DNA of 12,784 bases, taken from positions 1 through 12,784 of the forward strand of contig DDES01000232.1 of NCBI GenBank assembly GCA_002336765.1, written 5' to 3'. Positions 6,659 through 12,387 of the stretch are shown here, piece by piece. This DNA comes from Novosphingobium sp. UBA1948. GTDB taxonomy: Bacteria; Pseudomonadota; Alphaproteobacteria; Sphingomonadales; Sphingomonadaceae. A program made the position numbers and the translations under genes. The notes below the pieces were generated by a model. It saw nothing but the letters and a program-made list of their open reading frames with translations, did not search any database and was not told the DNA's origin. How positions within the stretch are numbered: the first letter of the stretch is position 1; the number at the start of each line of letters is the position of its first letter.

Positions 6659-7732
6659 CTAGGCGGTGTCCCGCGTTTGCGCGTCGCTGAACATGGACCA
6701 CAGGGCCATAAACAGCGCGGCGATCACCGGCCCGATGACAAAGCCGTTGAAGCCCATCAGTTCGAAACCGCCAAGCGTGGCGACCAGCACGATGTAGTCG
6801 GGCATGCGCGTGTCGCGTCCGACCAGAATGGGCCGGATGATATTGTCCACGCTGCTGATGATGAAGAAGCCGCAACAGCCCAGCACGGTCCCCTGCCACA
6901 CGGCGCCGGTGGCCAGCAGATAGATCGTCATCGGCACCCAGATCAGGCCGGTGCCGATCGCGGGGAACAGCGAGAAGAAACCCATCGCCACGCCCCACAG
7001 CAGCGCGCCGGGCAGGCCAAGCGCCCAGAAGATCAGGCCACCGGTCGCGCCTTGCACCAGCGCCACGATCAGGCTGCCCTTGATGGTGGCGCGGATCACG
7101 GCCACGAATTTGCCGATCAGGAGCGCGCGTTGCTCCGGCTCCAGCGGGATGCAGCGCTCGATGCGCGGCACAATCTCGTGGCCGTCGCGCAGCAGGAAGA
7201 AGGTGAGATAGAGCGTCACGCCCAAGGCAAGGAACAGGCCGAGCGTGCCTTGCCCGAGGCTCAGGACCTTGGCCAGCACGGTCTGGAAGCTGCTGGCAAA
7301 GCCCTGACCGAGCTTGGCGCGCAACCCTTCGATGTCGCCCAGACCGCGGTCGGCCAGCCAGCGCGCGGCCCAATCGGGCAGGCTGCCCTGTGTTGCCTCG
7401 AACAAGCGCGCGAGGTTGATGTCGCCATTGCTGATGCGGGCATAGAATGCTCCGCCTTCGTTGAGCAGGGCGGCGCCCAGCAGCAGGGCGGGCACCACCA
7501 CCGCGACGACAATCACCAACAGGCTGACCAGTGCCGCGCGATTGCGCGCCTGCGGCCATGCCCGCAACAGCCGCCGGTTGAGCGGATCAAACAGCACCGC
7601 GGCAATCACCGCCCACAGGATCGCGCCCGCAAAGGGCGCCACCAGCCAGACAAAGCCCAGTGTCGACAGGCCCAGAAGCACCAGCAGAAACGGGCGGGCC
7701 AGTGGAGTGGTTGGGGGCGGTTCGCGAGTCAT
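6659..7732 (-). CDS. AI-2E family transporter-like membrane protein
   Basis: A 357-residue integral membrane protein of the AI-2E/PerM family. Hydrophobic segments appear at about 14-48, 66-90, 160-182, 215-245, 250-285 and 305-350, with a soluble helical insert at about 92-155. The C-terminal signature is clear: SSVDNIIRPILVG followed by LGGFELMGFNGFVIGP, close to the family consensus. Members are annotated as autoinducer-2 exporters or general permeases, but the transported substrate is known for few, and some are Na+/H+ antiporters, so only the family name is safe. The ATG at 7732 has AAGGGAA (7744-7738) 5 bp upstream. It lies 54 bp after the chemoreceptor gene on the same strand, so co-transcription is possible. 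Its stop is 8 bp from that of the S9 peptidase; TAGCC and GGCTA around the two stop codons form a short inverted repeat. Confidence 0.88.
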   Translation of the reverse strand: MTREPPPTTPLARPFLLVLLGLSTLGFVWLVAPFAGAILWAVIAAVLFDPLNRRLLRAWPQARNRAALVSLLVIVVAVVVPALLLGAALLNEGGAFYARISNGDINLARLFEATQGSLPDWAARWLADRGLGDIEGLRAKLGQGFASSFQTVLAKVLSLGQGTLGLFLALGVTLYLTFFLLRDGHEIVPRIERCIPLEPEQRALLIGKFVAVIRATIKGSLIVALVQGATGGLIFWALGLPGALLWGVAMGFFSLFPAIGTGLIWVPMTIYLLATGAVWQGTVLGCCGFFIISSVDNIIRPILVGRDTRMPDYIVLVATLGGFELMGFNGFVIGPVIAALFMALWSMFSDAQTRDTA

Positions 7733-7786
7733 CGGGATTCCCTTCGAACCCCGTTCTGCCCGTTTAACGCCGCGGCGACAACCGGA

Positions 7787-9244
7787 TCAGGCCGAAAAGG
7801 CGCAGCGCAGCGCGCCCCAGTGGCGGCCGTGCACGGTGATCGGGCTGGATACGTGCTTCATCAGCACAAAGCGCCCGCCGCCCATGTCGCGGCGATAGAT
7901 TTGCAACAGGAAGGGATCGCGGTTGCGCCCCGCCGCCAGCCCGACGCGATCGTCGAAGATGCGGCGGTTGCGGCAATTGGCGGCGTTCCACAGCGGATCG
8001 CGGCCCTGCGGCTGCGAGAATTTGGCGTTGTGGGTGGCGATATAGCCGTTGCGATCGGTGCAGCAGGCGAAGATAATGCGGCGGTCGAAGCCGAGCAGCG
8101 GCTCCTGAAAGCCGGGCAGCAGGGAATCGGCCAGCCGCGAGTGGCGCGCCAGATGCTGTTGCGGATTGCTGCCCATGATGGGCCGGTATTCCTCGTCGAA
8201 CAGGTCGGCCAGGCCGATACGCCCCTGCTCCACCGCCAGTTCGAGCGCGGCGGAGATGGCTCTCGCGGTCTTGCAGGTTTCCCGCAGGATCGGGGTGTCC
8301 TGTGTGGCGACGCCGGTGGTGGCGATCGAATGCAGCAGGCCCTCGGCCAGATCGCTGAGCGAGGTGAGGCCGTCGGAAGCCTCGGCAATCTCGCTGGACG
8401 TGCCGATCAGCGCATTGCTGACATGGTGGATCGATTCCTGAAGCCCTTCGAACGTGTGCAGATGGTGATCCGACACCGCGATGATCGCGTCCGATTGCTG
8501 GCGCAGCGCGCGCAACTGGGTGGCCGACTGGCTGGTCATGGCGATGATCGCGCCGGTATCGGCCTGCACCTCGCCCGCCACGGCGATGTTCTGCTCGCCC
8601 TGTTCGATCAACAGCCGCGCCGAGGCGTTCACGCTGTCGAGCGAGCGGTCGATATCCTGCGTGGCGTTCTGCGTCTTGTTGGCCAGCAGGCGCACCTCAT
8701 GCGCCACCACGGCAAAGCCCTTGCCGGCATCGCCCGCGCGGGCGGCCTCGATCGCGGCGTTGAGCGCCAGCAGATTGGTCTGCATCGCGATCGAGCGAAT
8801 ATCGTTCGAGATTTTCGAGGCCTCTTTCAGCGAGGCTTGCAGATTGGCCAGCAGATCGGAGGCATCGCGCACGGCGGTGGTCAATTGCTGGGTCTTGGCC
8901 AGCGAGATATCGATCTTGCGGCTGGTTTCATCCAGATTGTCGGCGGCCACGGCGATGGTGTTGGCAATGGCCTGCATCTCGCCGGTCAGCGCGCCGGTCT
9001 CGCGGGTGAAGGCGGCGGTCGATTGCTTGAGCCCTTCGGCAGCGTGCCGTCCCTCCTCGCTTTCGGCGGCGATCTTGTCGGCATTGCCCACGATATCGGA
9101 CAGGCGGATGGCCAGTGCGCTGATCTGGCGCCCCAGATCGGACACAACGGCCGCGACGCGCGTGCGGTCGGCTTCGGCAAGACCGGTATCCGGCGTAGGG
9201 CCGGGGCCGGAATCAGGTAGTGGGGCAATCGGCAAGGATGCCAT
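7787..9244 (-). CDS. Soluble methyl-accepting chemotaxis protein with C-terminal sensor-like domain
   Basis: A 485-residue chemoreceptor with no transmembrane segment or signal peptide, so it should be cytoplasmic. Residues 1-30 are Pro/acidic and variable; 35-330 form long coiled-coil helices. The signalling tip is at about 146-190 and contains IAMQTNLLALNAAIEAARAG and GKGFAVVAHEVRLLA, which dock CheA and CheW. Unlike classic receptors the likely sensor follows the signalling helices: about 340-485 holds DRNGYIATHN, RIFDDRVGLAA, YRRDMGGG and PITVHGRHWGALR, a recurrent Cache/PAS-like module of soluble receptors. Cysteines at 394, 395 and 424 and histidines at 405, 472 and 475 could bind a ligand or metal, but that is a guess. 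I chose ATG 9244 because the 43 in-frame residues upstream look non-coding and are not receptor-like; no strong ribosome site precedes it. The gene lies downstream of rplJL but beyond its terminator. Confidence 0.88.
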   Translation of the reverse strand: MASLPIAPLPDSGPGPTPDTGLAEADRTRVAAVVSDLGRQISALAIRLSDIVGNADKIAAESEEGRHAAEGLKQSTAAFTRETGALTGEMQAIANTIAVAADNLDETSRKIDISLAKTQQLTTAVRDASDLLANLQASLKEASKISNDIRSIAMQTNLLALNAAIEAARAGDAGKGFAVVAHEVRLLANKTQNATQDIDRSLDSVNASARLLIEQGEQNIAVAGEVQADTGAIIAMTSQSATQLRALRQQSDAIIAVSDHHLHTFEGLQESIHHVSNALIGTSSEIAEASDGLTSLSDLAEGLLHSIATTGVATQDTPILRETCKTARAISAALELAVEQGRIGLADLFDEEYRPIMGSNPQQHLARHSRLADSLLPGFQEPLLGFDRRIIFACCTDRNGYIATHNAKFSQPQGRDPLWNAANCRNRRIFDDRVGLAAGRNRDPFLLQIYRRDMGGGRFVLMKHVSSPITVHGRHWGALRCAFSA

Positions 9245-9285
9245 GGCGGGCTCACACGGAAGGCAACGGGGCAATACGCTGCGGT

Positions 9286-9330
9286 TTATCGACAGGTAAC
9301 CATAGGGGATGCTCCTTCGCCATTCCCCTA
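9286..9330 (-). other. Leader hairpin and five-codon ORF upstream of the chemoreceptor
   Basis: On the minus strand, ATG at 9303 opens a five-codon frame (MVTCR, stop TAA at 9288-9286) with GAAGGAG (9318-9312) 8 bp upstream, the best ribosome site in this spacer. A 7-bp inverted repeat (9303-9309 with 9324-9330) would place that site in a 14-nt loop and the A of the ATG in the stem. It is not in frame with the receptor. It may be a leader peptide, or chance. Confidence 0.3.
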
Positions 9331-9388
9331 AGCGCAAACCCCGTAGGGCTACGCATGCAAGAGGGGGCTGCAAGAAATGGGGGTATGC

Positions 9389-9419
9389 AAAAAGGGCGGC
9401 CCCATGCGGAGCCGCCCTT
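9389..9419 (-). terminator. Intrinsic terminator of rplJ-rplL
   Basis: A perfect 9-bp stem (AAGGGCGGC at 9392-9400 with GCCGCCCTT at 9411-9419) encloses a 10-nt loop. On the minus strand it is followed by five T (complement of 9393-9389). It lies about 40 nt past the rplL stop and separates the ribosomal genes from the chemoreceptor gene. Confidence 0.88.
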
Positions 9420-9459
9420 CCTGTTCGGTCGGAAGATCCGACCGGCGTGCTGCGAAGTC

Positions 9460-9837
9460 TTACTTGACTTCGACGGTGCCGCCGGCTTCCTCGATCTTCT
9501 TCTTGATGTCTTCGGCTTCAGCCTTCGACACGCCTTCCTTGATCGCCTTGGGGGCGCCTTCAACGAGGGCCTTGGCTTCGGTCAGGCCGAGGTTGGTGAT
9601 GGCGCGGACTTCCTTGATCACCTGGATCTTCTTGCCACCGTCGCCCGTCAGGATGACGTCGAATTCGGTCTTCTCTTCGACAGCGGCAGCAGCTTCGCCA
9701 CCGGCGGCGGGAGCAGCAACGGCAACAGCGGCAGCAGCCGACACGCCCCAGGCTTCTTCCAGAGCCTTGGCAAGGTCAGCGGCTTCGAGGACGGTCAGCT
9801 TCGACAGTTCTTCAACGAGCTTGGCGATATCAGCCAT
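9460..9837 (-). CDS. rplL: 50S ribosomal protein L7/L12
   Basis: A complete 125-residue L7/L12. The N-terminal dimerisation helices are at 1-31 (MADIAKLVEELSKLTVLEAA). An Ala-rich flexible hinge spans about 33-53, and the C-terminal factor-binding domain about 55-125 includes EFDVILTGDGGKKIQVIKEV and NLGLTEAKALVEGAPKAIKE. It forms the ribosomal stalk with L10 and recruits translation GTPases. Its coding bias is very strong, as usual for a highly expressed gene. GGAG lies about 9 bp before the ATG. It follows rplJ by 75 bp on the same strand and is closed by the terminator at 9389-9419. In most bacteria rpoB follows next on the same strand; here it does not. Confidence 0.98.
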   Translation of the reverse strand: MADIAKLVEELSKLTVLEAADLAKALEEAWGVSAAAAVAVAAPAAGGEAAAAVEEKTEFDVILTGDGGKKIQVIKEVRAITNLGLTEAKALVEGAPKAIKEGVSKAEAEDIKKKIEEAGGTVEVK

Positions 9838-9912
9838 GATTCACACTCCAAATGTTGTTCCGGGCGCGGGGACCATTCCCGCAAACGCCCGATGATCGGG
9901 TTTCTAAAAGTC

Positions 9913-10425
9913 TTACGCTGCGTCCTTGGCGTAGGCGCCGAACACGCGGGCCAGCTTCGCCGCCGGAGCGGTGGTGAGCTGGGCCAGCTTGGTCGCCGGT
10001 GCCTGCACAAGGCCGATAAGCTTGGCGCGCAGTTCGTCGAGCGAGGGCATCGAGGCCAGAGCCTTCACACCATTCGCGTCCAGAACCACATTACCCAGCG
10101 AACCGCCGACGATTTCGAGCTTGTCGGTCGTCTTGGCGAATTCGACCACCACCTTGGCAGCGGCCACCGGATCGACCGACCACGCAAGCGCGGTCGGGCC
10201 GGTCAGGTAGTCACCGATGCCGTCGTAGGCGGTGTCCTGGGCAGCAAGCTTGGCAAGACTGTTCTTCGCAACCTTATAGGTCGCACCGGCTTCGCGGGCC
10301 TTGTTGCGCAGGGCGGTGGACTGGGCCACCGACAAGCCGAGGTTGCGGGTGACAACCACCACGCCAACTTCGTTGAACACCGCGTTGAGCTGGGCGACCG
10401 AATCGGCTTTCTGCGAACGATCCAT
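9913..10425 (-). CDS. rplJ: 50S ribosomal protein L10
   Basis: A complete 170-residue L10. The N-terminal RNA-binding domain (MDRSQKADSVAQLNAVFNEV, then VVTRNLGLSVAQSTALRNKA) is followed by YKVAKNSLAKLAAQ and LTGPTALAWSVDPVAAAKV. The Ala-rich C-terminal helix (about 138-170, QAPATKLAQLTTAPAAKLAR) binds L7/L12 dimers. GAGAAGGAGT at 10440-10431 gives a strong ribosome site 5 bp before the ATG. L10-L7/L12 complexes usually repress their own mRNA by binding a leader; a matching leader is present upstream (about 10611-10669). The gene upstream (10869 onward) runs the other way, so rplK-rplA do not adjoin rplJ. Confidence 0.98.
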   Translation of the reverse strand: MDRSQKADSVAQLNAVFNEVGVVVVTRNLGLSVAQSTALRNKAREAGATYKVAKNSLAKLAAQDTAYDGIGDYLTGPTALAWSVDPVAAAKVVVEFAKTTDKLEIVGGSLGNVVLDANGVKALASMPSLDELRAKLIGLVQAPATKLAQLTTAPAAKLARVFGAYAKDAA

Positions 10426-10605
10426 GCCTTACTCCTTCTCAATGACCCCTTGGCAAATGCGCCGCGGGGCCGGCTACTTTGTCCTTGCGACGCGCGCGAG
10501 GGCGCACCGCAGGGGCGATAAGTCCGTTGACGAAGGGAAGGAGGCGCGCCGCGAAAACGGTCGCAAGAGGCGCCACGCCGATCAAAAGGAGTGGGGCCGT
10601 ATAAT

Positions 10606-10675
10606 CTCTTTTCCCCGCCTAGGCTGGACATTAAGCGGGGCGAAACCCCGCACCAACTGTCTCGGACGGATGATG
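10606..10675 (-). ncRNA. Ribosomal L10 leader (autoregulatory mRNA element of rplJ)
   Basis: Read on the minus strand, the segment contains CCGTCCGAGACAG (10669-10657), GTTGG (10657-10653), a GC hairpin (GCGGGG 10651-10646, CCCCGC 10640-10635), then TTAATGT and CCAGC (10627-10623) and CCTAGGCGGGG. GTTGG can pair with CCAGC to make a second stem outside the GC hairpin. The lopsided internal loop carrying TTAATGT is the kind of feature L10-binding leaders show. The layout matches what I recall of alphaproteobacterial rplJ leaders. It lies about 185 nt before the rplJ start, which leaves room for control of translation or termination. A covariance-model match to the L10 leader family would settle it. 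Confidence 0.65.
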
Positions 10676-10708
10676 CCGCAGGGGTTGCCCCCTTTGGAAT
10701 CGAAGCGC

Positions 10709-10736
10709 GCTTTAGCAGGATGGGCCACTGAGTCAA
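10709..10736 (-). promoter_or_regulatory. Candidate rplJ promoter
   Basis: Minus strand: TTGACT (10736-10731), 16-bp spacer, TAAAGC (10714-10709). This places the transcript start just upstream of the L10 leader, as expected. The -10 matches the consensus at only three positions, so support is moderate. Confidence 0.4.
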
Positions 10737-10868
10737 CAGGCGTCCGTCGCGCGGACCCGAATCATGGCCCCTTGCGTAAGCTCCCTAGCACTTTGTTAAC
10801 CATGCTTGCGCTAGTTCGGGGAGGAATCGGGCGCATGGCGTCCGCCAGCGAAGCGAAGGGGTTAGCCG

Positions 10869-11543
10869 ATGTCCACCAGCCGTGCCGTGCAGGTCCAAGA
10901 TGGGCAGGCCCATGACGATGGCGCTCTGGACCGTCTGTTCGCCCGCGCCAACCCGCGTGTGCTGGACCGTATCGAACAGGTGCTGATCGCGGTGCTGTGG
11001 GTGGGGCTGCTCTATCGCGTGGCGGGCTCGCTCAATGGCTATGCGCCGCTGGTGCTGATTTCGGAAACGGCGGTGATGATCTTCGTGCTGATCCGCCGCC
11101 CCACCACCAATATCTCGCTGCGGCTGGGCGACTGGCTGCTGGCGATCGCCGCCACCGCCGCGCCGCTGATGATCCAGCCGGGGTTGGACATGTTCCCCGC
11201 TATCGCGCCGCTGGGCGTGGCGCTGGTGCTGTTCGGCAATGTGGTGCAGGGCTTGGCCAAGCTGTCCTTGCGCCGGAGCTTTGGCATTGCGCCTGCCAAC
11301 CGCGGCATCAAGGCCGACGGGCTTTACCGTTTTGTGCGCCACCCGATGTATGCCGGCTATCTGGCCGTGCATATCGGCGTGATGATCCTGATGCCCAGCC
11401 CGATCAATCTCGTCATCTATGCCATCGGCTGGTGGGCGCAGATCCTGCGGCTTCAGGCCGAGGAAGCGCTGCTTTCGCAAGATCCCGCCTATGTCGCCTT
11501 CAAGCAGAAGACGCGCTACCGGCTGGTGCCGGGGGTTTTCTAA
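10869..11543 (+). CDS. Isoprenylcysteine carboxyl methyltransferase-like membrane protein
   Basis: A 224-residue membrane protein. Hydrophobic segments lie at about 36-56, 58-76, 86-102, 112-132 and a long pair at about 158-195. The family hallmark is RFVRHPMYAGYLAVH in the C-terminal third (about 154-168), followed by RLQAEEALL and AYVAFKQKTRYRLVPGVF. This is the ICMT/PEMT-type pattern that binds S-adenosylmethionine at the membrane. Bacteria lack CaaX prenylated proteins, so the acceptor is probably a lipid or another small molecule and cannot be predicted here. The ATG at 10869 is preceded by AAGGGG with suitable spacing. It is monocistronic: divergent from rplJ and closed by a strong hairpin 21 bp past the stop. 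Its position between rplJ and rpoB is unusual. Confidence 0.85.
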   Translation: MSTSRAVQVQDGQAHDDGALDRLFARANPRVLDRIEQVLIAVLWVGLLYRVAGSLNGYAPLVLISETAVMIFVLIRRPTTNISLRLGDWLLAIAATAAPLMIQPGLDMFPAIAPLGVALVLFGNVVQGLAKLSLRRSFGIAPANRGIKADGLYRFVRHPMYAGYLAVHIGVMILMPSPINLVIYAIGWWAQILRLQAEEALLSQDPAYVAFKQKTRYRLVPGVF

Positions 11544-11564
11544 ACCGCATTCACGTTGATTGTG

Positions 11565-11606
11565 CCCGACCCGCGCGGTGCCGCAAGGCGCCTCGCGGGT
11601 CGGGCT
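11565..11606 (+). terminator. Hairpin terminator after the methyltransferase-like gene
   Basis: A perfect 11-bp stem (CCCGACCCGCG 11565-11575 with CGCGGGTCGGG 11594-11604) continues, after one unpaired base on each side, into a 6-bp stem capped by a GCAA tetraloop (11583-11586). A short CTTTA follows. The U-tract is weak but the structure is very stable. Confidence 0.75.
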
Positions 11607-11624
11607 TTATCCACTTGTCGTTGG

Positions 11625-11644
11625 GCGTCAGGGATGGCTGACGC
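11625..11644. terminator. Small inverted repeat, possible terminator of the Pro/Ser-rich gene
   Basis: GCGTCAG (11625-11631) and CTGACGC (11638-11644) form a 7-bp stem with a 6-nt loop, 7 bp beyond the stop of the minus-strand small gene. No T-run follows on the minus strand, so termination is uncertain. Confidence 0.35.
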
Positions 11645-11651
11645 TCGTGCC

Positions 11652-11873
11652 TTAGTTGGGGGTCGGCGCAGTGCCCTCGGGCGCGGGGCTGGGCGAGGGC
11701 GACGGGGAGGGGGTCGGTGTCGGGCTGGGGCTTGGCGTGGGTTCGGGCGCCGGGCTTGCGGGCGGCACGGCATGGCTGTGCGGCGCGGCCGAGGCGGCCT
11801 GGGTGGAGACAAGCATCAGGCCCGCGAAGAGCGCGGCGGTGATGCGGGGCGAGCGTGTCATGGTTTTGTCCAT
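11652..11873 (-). CDS. Small secreted Pro/Ser/Thr-rich protein
   Basis: A 73-residue predicted protein. A signal peptide is clear: MTRSPR, hydrophobic core about residues 11-24, cleavage after ASA near 29. A short AAPHSHAVPP stretch follows, then a low-complexity run of PSP and PTP repeats (about 44-64) and the tail APEGTAPTPN. The mature part would be only about 44 residues, disordered and exported. Two starts are possible: ATG 11873 or ATG 11861 (MTRSPR); neither has a Shine-Dalgarno. A TATACT hexamer at 11891-11886 is 12 bp before ATG 11873, consistent with a nearly leaderless mRNA. I do not recognise a family, and a Pro/Ser repeat is easily produced by GC-rich sequence. The proper signal peptide is the main evidence that the gene is real. 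Confidence 0.6.
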   Translation of the reverse strand: MDKTMTRSPRITAALFAGLMLVSTQAASAAPHSHAVPPASPAPEPTPSPSPTPTPSPSPSPSPAPEGTAPTPN

Positions 11874-11885
11874 GCATCGAAGAGT

Positions 11886-11891
11886 AGTATA
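11886..11891 (-). promoter_or_regulatory. -10-like hexamer for the small secreted protein
   Basis: TATACT on the minus strand (11891-11886) lies 12 bp before ATG 11873 and matches the -10 consensus at five of six positions. No good -35 is seen 16-18 bp upstream. Confidence 0.35.
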
Positions 11892-12001
11892 TTCAGAAAT
11901 GTTCTAAACAGAATAGCGCTGGATCGTATCAATATTGATGACGAGCCGAGTTTCTGTTAATATATGTTTCGATATATTTCCAAAAACAATCGTTTATATT
12001 G

Positions 12002-12040
12002 ACTGAAAATGAATAATGCATTCATTTTCAGTTCATTTTC
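12002..12040. repeat. 13-bp perfect inverted repeat with an extra direct copy
   Basis: ACTGAAAATGAAT (12002-12014) and ATTCATTTTCAGT (12020-12032) are perfect complements around a 5-nt centre AATGC. TTCATTTTC then repeats directly at 12032-12040, 11 bp after the copy at 12021-12029. The arrangement resembles an operator with binding sites about one helical turn apart; as RNA it is also a stable AT-rich hairpin. Confidence 0.7.
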
Positions 12041-12103
12041 CGAATCCCCATTGGTGCGTTCGGGTGTCCACGCCGCCTGGATGTCCGCCTGCGCTGTCGG
12101 GAA

Positions 12104-12132
12104 TTGACAGGCGGCGGGGTCTGGTCTAGAGG
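12104..12132 (+). promoter_or_regulatory. Candidate rpoB promoter
   Basis: TTGACA (12104-12109) is followed after 17 bp by TAGAGG (12127-12132). The -35 is a perfect consensus match, the -10 is poor. It would give an rpoB leader of roughly 250 nt. Since rplJL lie on the other strand, rpoB must have a promoter of its own in this spacer. Confidence 0.4.
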
Positions 12133-12324
12133 CGGCCCGTTCCATCGCTTCGAGCAAGGGCGGCCCAGCGCGGGGGTCATCCACGAAAGGAAGCGGCGGT
12201 TTTGCATCTGACGCCGCAGGCTGCGGGCTTTCACCTTGCATTGAGGGTGATTTGCCGGCGGCCTTTTCTGCGTTCTGAAGGTGCTGCCATTTCACCCGCG
12301 CATGGCACTATTTTTTCGGCCCAA

Positions 12325-12350
12325 GGCTCTTTTTTCCGCGAGAAAGAGCC
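12325..12350 (+). other. Hairpin in the rpoB leader
   Basis: GGCTCTTT (12325-12332) pairs with AAAGAGCC (12343-12350) as an 8-bp stem, extendable by one wobble and one A-T pair, 37 bp before the rpoB start. It directly follows a T6 run (12311-12316) that itself follows a weaker bulged stem (about 12281-12308). Together these resemble an attenuation region, but no function can be shown here. Confidence 0.45.
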
Positions 12351-12387
12351 GCATGGCCACCAACAAAAGAGGCATGAGTTAAGCCCT

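Larger units (their letters stand above)
10426..10868. other. 443-bp divergent spacer between rplJ and the methyltransferase-like gene
   Basis: No gene is visible. The rplJ side holds the ribosome site, the L10 leader and a candidate promoter. Towards the plus-strand gene there is a short hairpin (GTCCG 10742-10746 with CGGAC 10752-10756) and the sequence TTAACCAT at 10796-10803. AAGGGG at 10856-10861 is the ribosome site for the 10869 gene. The stretch 10441-10605 would be untranslated rplJ mRNA and shows no feature I can name. Confidence 0.7.
11880..12050. other. AT-rich island with clustered inverted repeats
   Basis: This stretch is strikingly AT-rich against GC-rich surroundings. It holds the palindrome ATCAATATTGAT (11928-11939), a 7-bp inverted repeat AATATAT/ATATATT (11959-11965, 11972-11978) and the 13-bp repeat at 12002-12032. 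It may be a regulatory region, an unwinding or attachment site, or the scar of a rearrangement. No recombinase or IS end is visible. Confidence 0.6.
11874..12387. other. 514-bp spacer between the small secreted-protein gene and rpoB
   Basis: No confident gene is present. From left to right it holds the -10 of the small gene, the AT-rich repeat island, a candidate rpoB promoter (12104-12132) and a GC-rich stretch. Near rpoB are a weak stem with T6 (12281-12316) and a hairpin (12325-12350). A 112-codon minus-strand frame (12295-11957) crosses it; it has no ribosome site and weaker third-position GC than neighbouring genes, and its end runs into the AT-rich island, so I rate it doubtful. Confidence 0.6.

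Noticed and set aside
6648..6661. TAGCC/GGCTA inverted repeat across the convergent stop codons of the S9 and AI-2E-family genes
   Set aside because: Only 5 bp, with no T-run on either strand; two convergent TAG stops make such symmetry likely by chance.
4599..7559. A 986-codon minus-strand open frame opposite the S9 peptidase and reaching into the AI-2E-family gene
   Set aside because: Its translation is His/Arg/Gln-rich with no recognisable domain and lies opposite genes with clear motifs. It arises because GC-rich third positions remove stop codons from antisense frames.
6677..9220. An 847-codon plus-strand frame across the AI-2E-family and chemoreceptor genes
   Set aside because: It is the antisense shadow of two well-supported genes; its product is compositionally abnormal and has no domain.
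9282..9295. GTCGATAA on the minus strand resembling a sigma-28 (FliA) -10 for the chemoreceptor
   Set aside because: It differs by one base from GCCGATAA, but no TAAAGTTT-like -35 is present at the required 11-bp spacing.
9220..10521. A 433-codon plus-strand frame across rplL and rplJ
   Set aside because: It lies antisense to two ribosomal protein genes whose sequences are certain.
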